A stretch of DNA of 64,000 nucleotides, from NCBI GenBank assembly GCA_905220665.1, contig CAJNAR010000152.1, positions 744,001 to 808,000 on the forward strand, written 5' to 3'. Each line of letters starts with the position of its first letter. Position 1 is the stretch's first letter. This DNA comes from Albugo candida (Eukaryota > Oomycota > Peronosporomycetes > Albuginales > Albuginaceae). A program made the position numbers and the translations under genes. Shown piece after piece: positions 59,401 to 64,000 of the stretch. The notes below the pieces were generated by a model, which was given only the letters and a program-made list of their open reading frames with translations, was not told the DNA's origin and made no database searches.

Positions 59401-62400
59401 GGATTTGAATTCAGCCCAAGAAATGCCCGATATATTACGACCAAAGTGCGTTATACTCGCTGCAGCACTCTATCTCGTTGATTTGTATCTACATATTCCG
59501 ATGTCTCATGGTGTGCACCAAGAAGAAGATCATCGAGACACTTTGCATTTGAAATCTGAAATGCCAGCCCAGTCGCTTTGGCTCTTCATCTTTCAGTGTA
59601 GCCACGATCAAGTCGATCCAACAGAATCAGTAAAAGCATCATCAGCACTAATGCCAGACTCTAAAACTTTTTGGATAATGCTCCAGATGATGGTAAGTGA
59701 GTTTTCTTTCGCTATCGAATGTTAGTATTGACTCCAATTCTGGTGGATTTAGTTCGAGCACGGCTTGGTGCGGCAACTAGCGTCCGATTTCGTTGCTCGT
59801 CGCCCGTTTGGCCCGTATACGCAGGATAAGAACAATACAATTCCTCCAACTTTGGACAATGATATTGAGAGTTTGGTCGAAGCCGAAGTACTATCCCTGA
59901 AAGTAGGATGGGAACTCACCACCACTCTCGCTTGTCTATGCTTTGAGAACAAAGATTTGGAACTGACGAAGCAAAATGATGCTGAAAAATGGGGACTCGT
60001 CAAAGTATTATTGCGTCAGTCCACGGGTATTGCCAGTTGCATTCTCGATTGCAAGAAGAACGAATGCTATCACCAGAATTACGGTAAGCTGATGGCTCGC
60101 GCTTGTTCTTCTCATCAAACTTTATCTGTATCTAGCGATATACATCAGCATGGCGCTACAGCACGTTTTGACCCTATCTGGACTCTGGGCTCCCTGCATA
60201 GGTCAGTTTTTCAGTATGCAGCATGATTTATAAACATTGTCAATCCTTTTTAGAAGTCGTAGAGCTTATTTGTTTCGAGTCAAAGTTGTGTTTCGGCATC
60301 ACAGCTTATGAGCTACCATCGATTCTGTCGCTTTTGGAGAAAAAAACTATCGACTTTCAAGTTGCGAAACGCAATAATTCACCAAAATTGGCTCAGCTGA
60401 CTTCTCATTGGAGTCTAGAAGCTGCGGCTTCCAAAAGCCACGCAGGATCACAACAAGCGTACATTGATCTCATCTGCTCAATAGTTCTCGTACGTGCCCA
60501 TGCTACACTGATAGGGATTGAGCTCGATTGTTAGGTACAGCTTCTGAAGTTTGAAAAAACAATACAGCGTAATCGCTTTCGACAACGACTTATTCGGACG
60601 ATTTCAAACCGTCTCGATGCAAACTCATCTTCGGGCGTTGAGATAAATACTGCAGGTACTTGGGACTGGAAGAAAATTCTTCCATCAAACTCGACAAAAC
60701 AGCCCGAAGGCCAAACAAGTGACGGACTAGAGGTACTTTACCTCATACGTTCCGATTTCTATTATCTCACATTCTTTGTGCAGTCAATTTTGATGCTTTG
60801 CTTTCTGGCGCTTTTTGCTTTCATCAGCATACAATTCGATACTTTAGAGAATACTTTGACGTTAGCTCAGCCCCGGGACCATCGGCAATTATCACGTGAT
60901 ATTGAGTACTACTGCAATGAATTGACCAGAGTTGAAAAGGAAAAAATCGTGCAACCGTCATTATTAGCTGGCATATTTGCCTTCATCGGGCGATTGGTCA
61001 TTAGCAGAACCGATCTTTTGGCCATTGTTTTGAAGCATTTTTCCATCCATTTGGAATGTACCATGAAAGAAATTCTACAGTCTGCTTGGAATCCAGCCAC
61101 AGCTAGAACAACTGCGAGCGACCAAGAATCAGGAAAAGGGGCAAATCTTTGCGCTCCCGAGGATGTTGTTTTGTTGGAGTTTACGAATTTGGCCGAGTTT
61201 TTCCTCGACCACATCCACGGTGGAAATCTCGCTCGAGTAGAAGCTCTTCCCCACAAATACGATGATGCGCTATCTTCTTGTGTGACAGCGATTATCAGTC
61301 CCGCTTTGGCCCTTGCAATCGATGCATGTCTTGAGAATCGACTTTTACACGATTATTTACCAAGAATACTGAATCTATTATGGCAGCTTTCACCAGCTCG
61401 TTACTATCAACCAACTTTGAGTTTGAAAGGTATTTCTTTGATGCATTGCATAGAAAAATCGGACACGAACGAGCAAGTCAATGACGACTTTGAAGACGAC
61501 GACATGCTCGAACTGCTTGCAAGTGTGGATTTAGAAAAGCTTAGCTCGGTCAAGCAAGCCAAACCTTTGGAATGGACCCTCAAAGATCTTGTAATGGCAT
61601 TTGAAGCGGACATTCTGAAAGCTCTAACTCGACCTTACAGACTTCCACTCCAGCGCCTGCTGTTCAGTTCCAGCATGCTCGCATCACCGGTCGGTAGACA
61701 ATCAAGTCTGAATTATCAGACGATGCAAATCTTTGGTTGCATAATATCCACATGCTCCTCATCCTACTCTTGGGATGTCGCACGAGCTGCCTCATTCCAA
61801 AAGCCATGCTTTTTTACTTCCAAACTATTCAGCGCCATCATCCGACACAATTGGGACGCAAGAAATTGGCTTGTATTATCATTTTTTAGCGATACAAACG
61901 CTGAAAACGAGCTTTTGCAGCTTTGGCTCAAGGCTACCTTTGATCCTACCACGTTATTTCGCGATAGAGACTCTGGCCACATCAATTACTGGGAAGCGAT
62001 GACGGATACGATCATTTACAACCTGCACCAAAATGTTAGATTAGAAACGAAAATGGCTCCTCTGATGTTTCAGTGCATGCAGGACACGGCATCACGTTTT
62101 TATCCGACATTCACTTCCCATATGACTTCAAGTGTAGCCCAACCCGACCATTGTCAGCTCCATTTTCAGCTGTTTCTATCCTTGTGCAAAAGTATAGGCT
62201 CTGTATGGAATCGTTCGTGTATGGAGCCTCAGAACAATCAGAGATACCAATTCAGATCAAAGTTTATGGATCGATATCATGGAATATTCACCGTTTACAC
62301 CGAGTAAGTCGATTTGATGTTGCGGCTCTTATCACTGTCAATTTGATCTGTAGACTGTACGAGGCAAACTTGAGACATATGATCACACGACTCGAACAAA

Positions 62401-63963
62401 TGAAGAGTTCTGGATGGATGCGAAGTACTATGGTTTTACAGAAAGAGTTTGCAAGGCAGCAGTATACAAGCACTAATGCCCACTGCTTGGATACGAGCAT
62501 AGATGGTTTGGATCTTGACTCACTGAATGGAAAGGAACAGACCAATGAGCCTTTGTGGCAGGCTTTAAGGCTTTTCAAGTTCATGTACGACTGTGCTGAA
62601 GCTTTTCTCATCCATTGCAGCGATCTAGCCATAGGTCAGCAAAACACTTTTTTTGCAATTATGGAAGTCATGTTTCGGCAAGCAGTATTCGCCGAGAACG
62701 AGAGGATCAAAGCCAAATTCCCATCAAAATTTAAAGCTTTCACGACAGCCAAGTCAGAGCATACATTGACCGCGTGGAATTCGCTTTTGGAAAGTATTCG
62801 AACGTATTTTGCGCAACAAAAGTACCCAAGTCTTTTGCGTTGGTTCGCTCGGGTGAGGCATTCACATTTGTGGCCAGCAGTCGTGCTGATACTTGCATTG
62901 TAATAGACAGAAAATTCCTATCAAACGCTCGAGAACGGGTGGAAGTCGTCCAATTTGCGTCTACTTCTTCTCAACATCCTAGATTATGATGGTGCGCTGG
63001 GGATACGGAGTTATTATCACGATCTAGAAGACGATCAACTGGTGAATATAGCTACTCGTGTTCGTCGTGAGGCATATTATCTGTCTTGCGGCTTGTTGAT
63101 CTGCAATACGACAAGCGCTCAGGCTCAGAGTCTATCAGAGTCATCGGAAAACTCGCTTTTGCTCACGCAAAAGCTCCGAAAATTCATTCTGACAAATTTC
63201 TTGGCCGAGCTGTTAGCGGATGCGGTCGCCGAAGGAGGACCTCTTGGCCAAACACTGTTGCCTTGTGCTCAATTTGTCAAAGCGTATGTACATCATTGCA
63301 AGCTCAACTTGAAGCCTGCCGAAGCTGTGTCTGACTTGGCAGCAAACCCACTGGAGGCGTTACCTTTCATTTCGTTGGTTGCGGAGTACACTTTCTGCAA
63401 GCCTCTAGACACGATCGTGCAGTACGAAACACTCAGGTATGCTTCTTCGCATCCTTCAGTCAGTTGAGTTGAGCATTTGGTGCTGTAGCTACATTTTGGC
63501 TATCGAACTCTGTGGTATTCTTCAGTATATGCTTGAAACTTTCGAATGGTGGGGTCGCTCGGATCGACTGTGTGAGCATAAGCAAGTGTTTAATCTTTTA
63601 CACTTGAGCTTGTGCTCCATAGGAGTCATCCTCCGCCATGTGGACGAATCCAGTTTCAATGAAATCGTCGATACCTTGATCGATGGAGGGAAAAAGGAGA
63701 TATTGGATCTAGATGCAATCAAAAACCGCTTTCAGAAAGAAAACACCCGAATGCTGGCCAAAGAGTACAGCCCGATAGAACGAGTGAACGCATTCGATAG
63801 ACCTAAAGGCGAAACCCCGGATGCGTATGGATTCAGTAAAGCCCTGATCTGTGCCGATTTACTGTGTGCCACAAGATCTCTTATCAAAGTGTGTTGCCTG
63901 ACTGCTGTTCAACAACGAGAAATTCAAATGGCTGTGCGATTATTTGCAAGTTTACGAGATTGA
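56494..63963 (+). CDS. Mus7/MMS22-like DNA-repair scaffold with N-terminal reader-like module
   Basis: Twelve exons (56494-57010, 57068-57753, 57812-57913, 57959-59692, 59753-60083, 60136-60201, 60254-60489, 60535-60732, 60784-62303, 62354-62852, 62907-63436, 63489-63963) join in phase to 2,297 aa. Residues about 96-152 are a compact Trp/Gly module ('VDSRTWPGINKPGGPGRVAA' ... 'YIFGGFEKGVRREFIHL') like tudor/PWWP-type folds. A basic, Ser-rich stretch and an acidic coiled region follow. The rest is a large helical repeat protein with blocks such as 'SWDVARAASFQKPCFFTSKL'. Architecture and size recall Mus7/MMS22, which support replication-fork recombination with Rtt101- or TONSL-type partners. 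The family call is by resemblance; the gene model is strong. Confidence 0.6.
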
Positions 63964-64000
63964 AACGCCTTCATTCATGGAGATCATAATCAGTAGCTCA

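Overview
The window is eukaryotic nuclear DNA. Genes lie on both strands, intergenic gaps are short, and most introns I could place are small (about 45-63 nt) GT-AG introns. The gene set points to an oomycete (stramenopile): a KRE6/SKN1-type GH16 domain fused to a GT48 beta-1,3-glucan synthase, a multi-finger protein of the type often labelled WRKY19-like, a mitochondrial-type TypA GTPase, and a mitochondrial acetolactate synthase regulatory subunit. The compact layout would fit a white rust (Albugo-like) genome, but the genus is inference. Exons were joined by eye using splice dinucleotides, phase and family conservation.

Layout. 0-6 kb: end of an acidic protein, a TMEM70-like protein, an inserted tRNA-derived SINE with 15-bp target-site duplications, a five-finger zinc protein and a six-exon TMEM135-like protein. 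6-15 kb: WDR6/Trm734 WD40 protein, a decayed SET-like reading frame, and an 11-exon PH/RasGAP protein. 14-31 kb: the 2,588-aa GH16-GT48 enzyme, TypA GTPase, the exosome helicase MTR4 and an NFRKB-like INO80 subunit. 32.5 kb: a small mitochondrial-type membrane protein. 33-40.7 kb: 7.7 kb without a convincing gene, containing fragments. 40.7-54.5 kb: dense again, with CTR9 (Paf1 complex), a cyclophilin-E-type RRM protein, V-ATPase c'' proteolipid, SETD9-like, Sam50, a membrane/ARM-like protein, acetolactate synthase small subunit, an adaptor-motif protein, a FAIM-like protein and ChaC. 56.5-64 kb: one 12-exon gene, probably Mus7/MMS22-like, with a chromatin-reader-like N-terminal module.

There is no operon logic. 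Several genes act in nuclear RNA and chromatin work (MTR4, CTR9, NFRKB-like, RRM protein, Mus7-like). Another set is mitochondrial (TMEM70, TypA, Sam50, ALS small subunit, the 118-aa membrane protein). The best candidates for something undescribed are the GH16-GT48 fusion, the reader-Mus7 fusion, an insertion in CTR9, a possible non-GT V-ATPase intron, the near-overlapping Sam50/SETD9 head-to-head pair, and the SINE.
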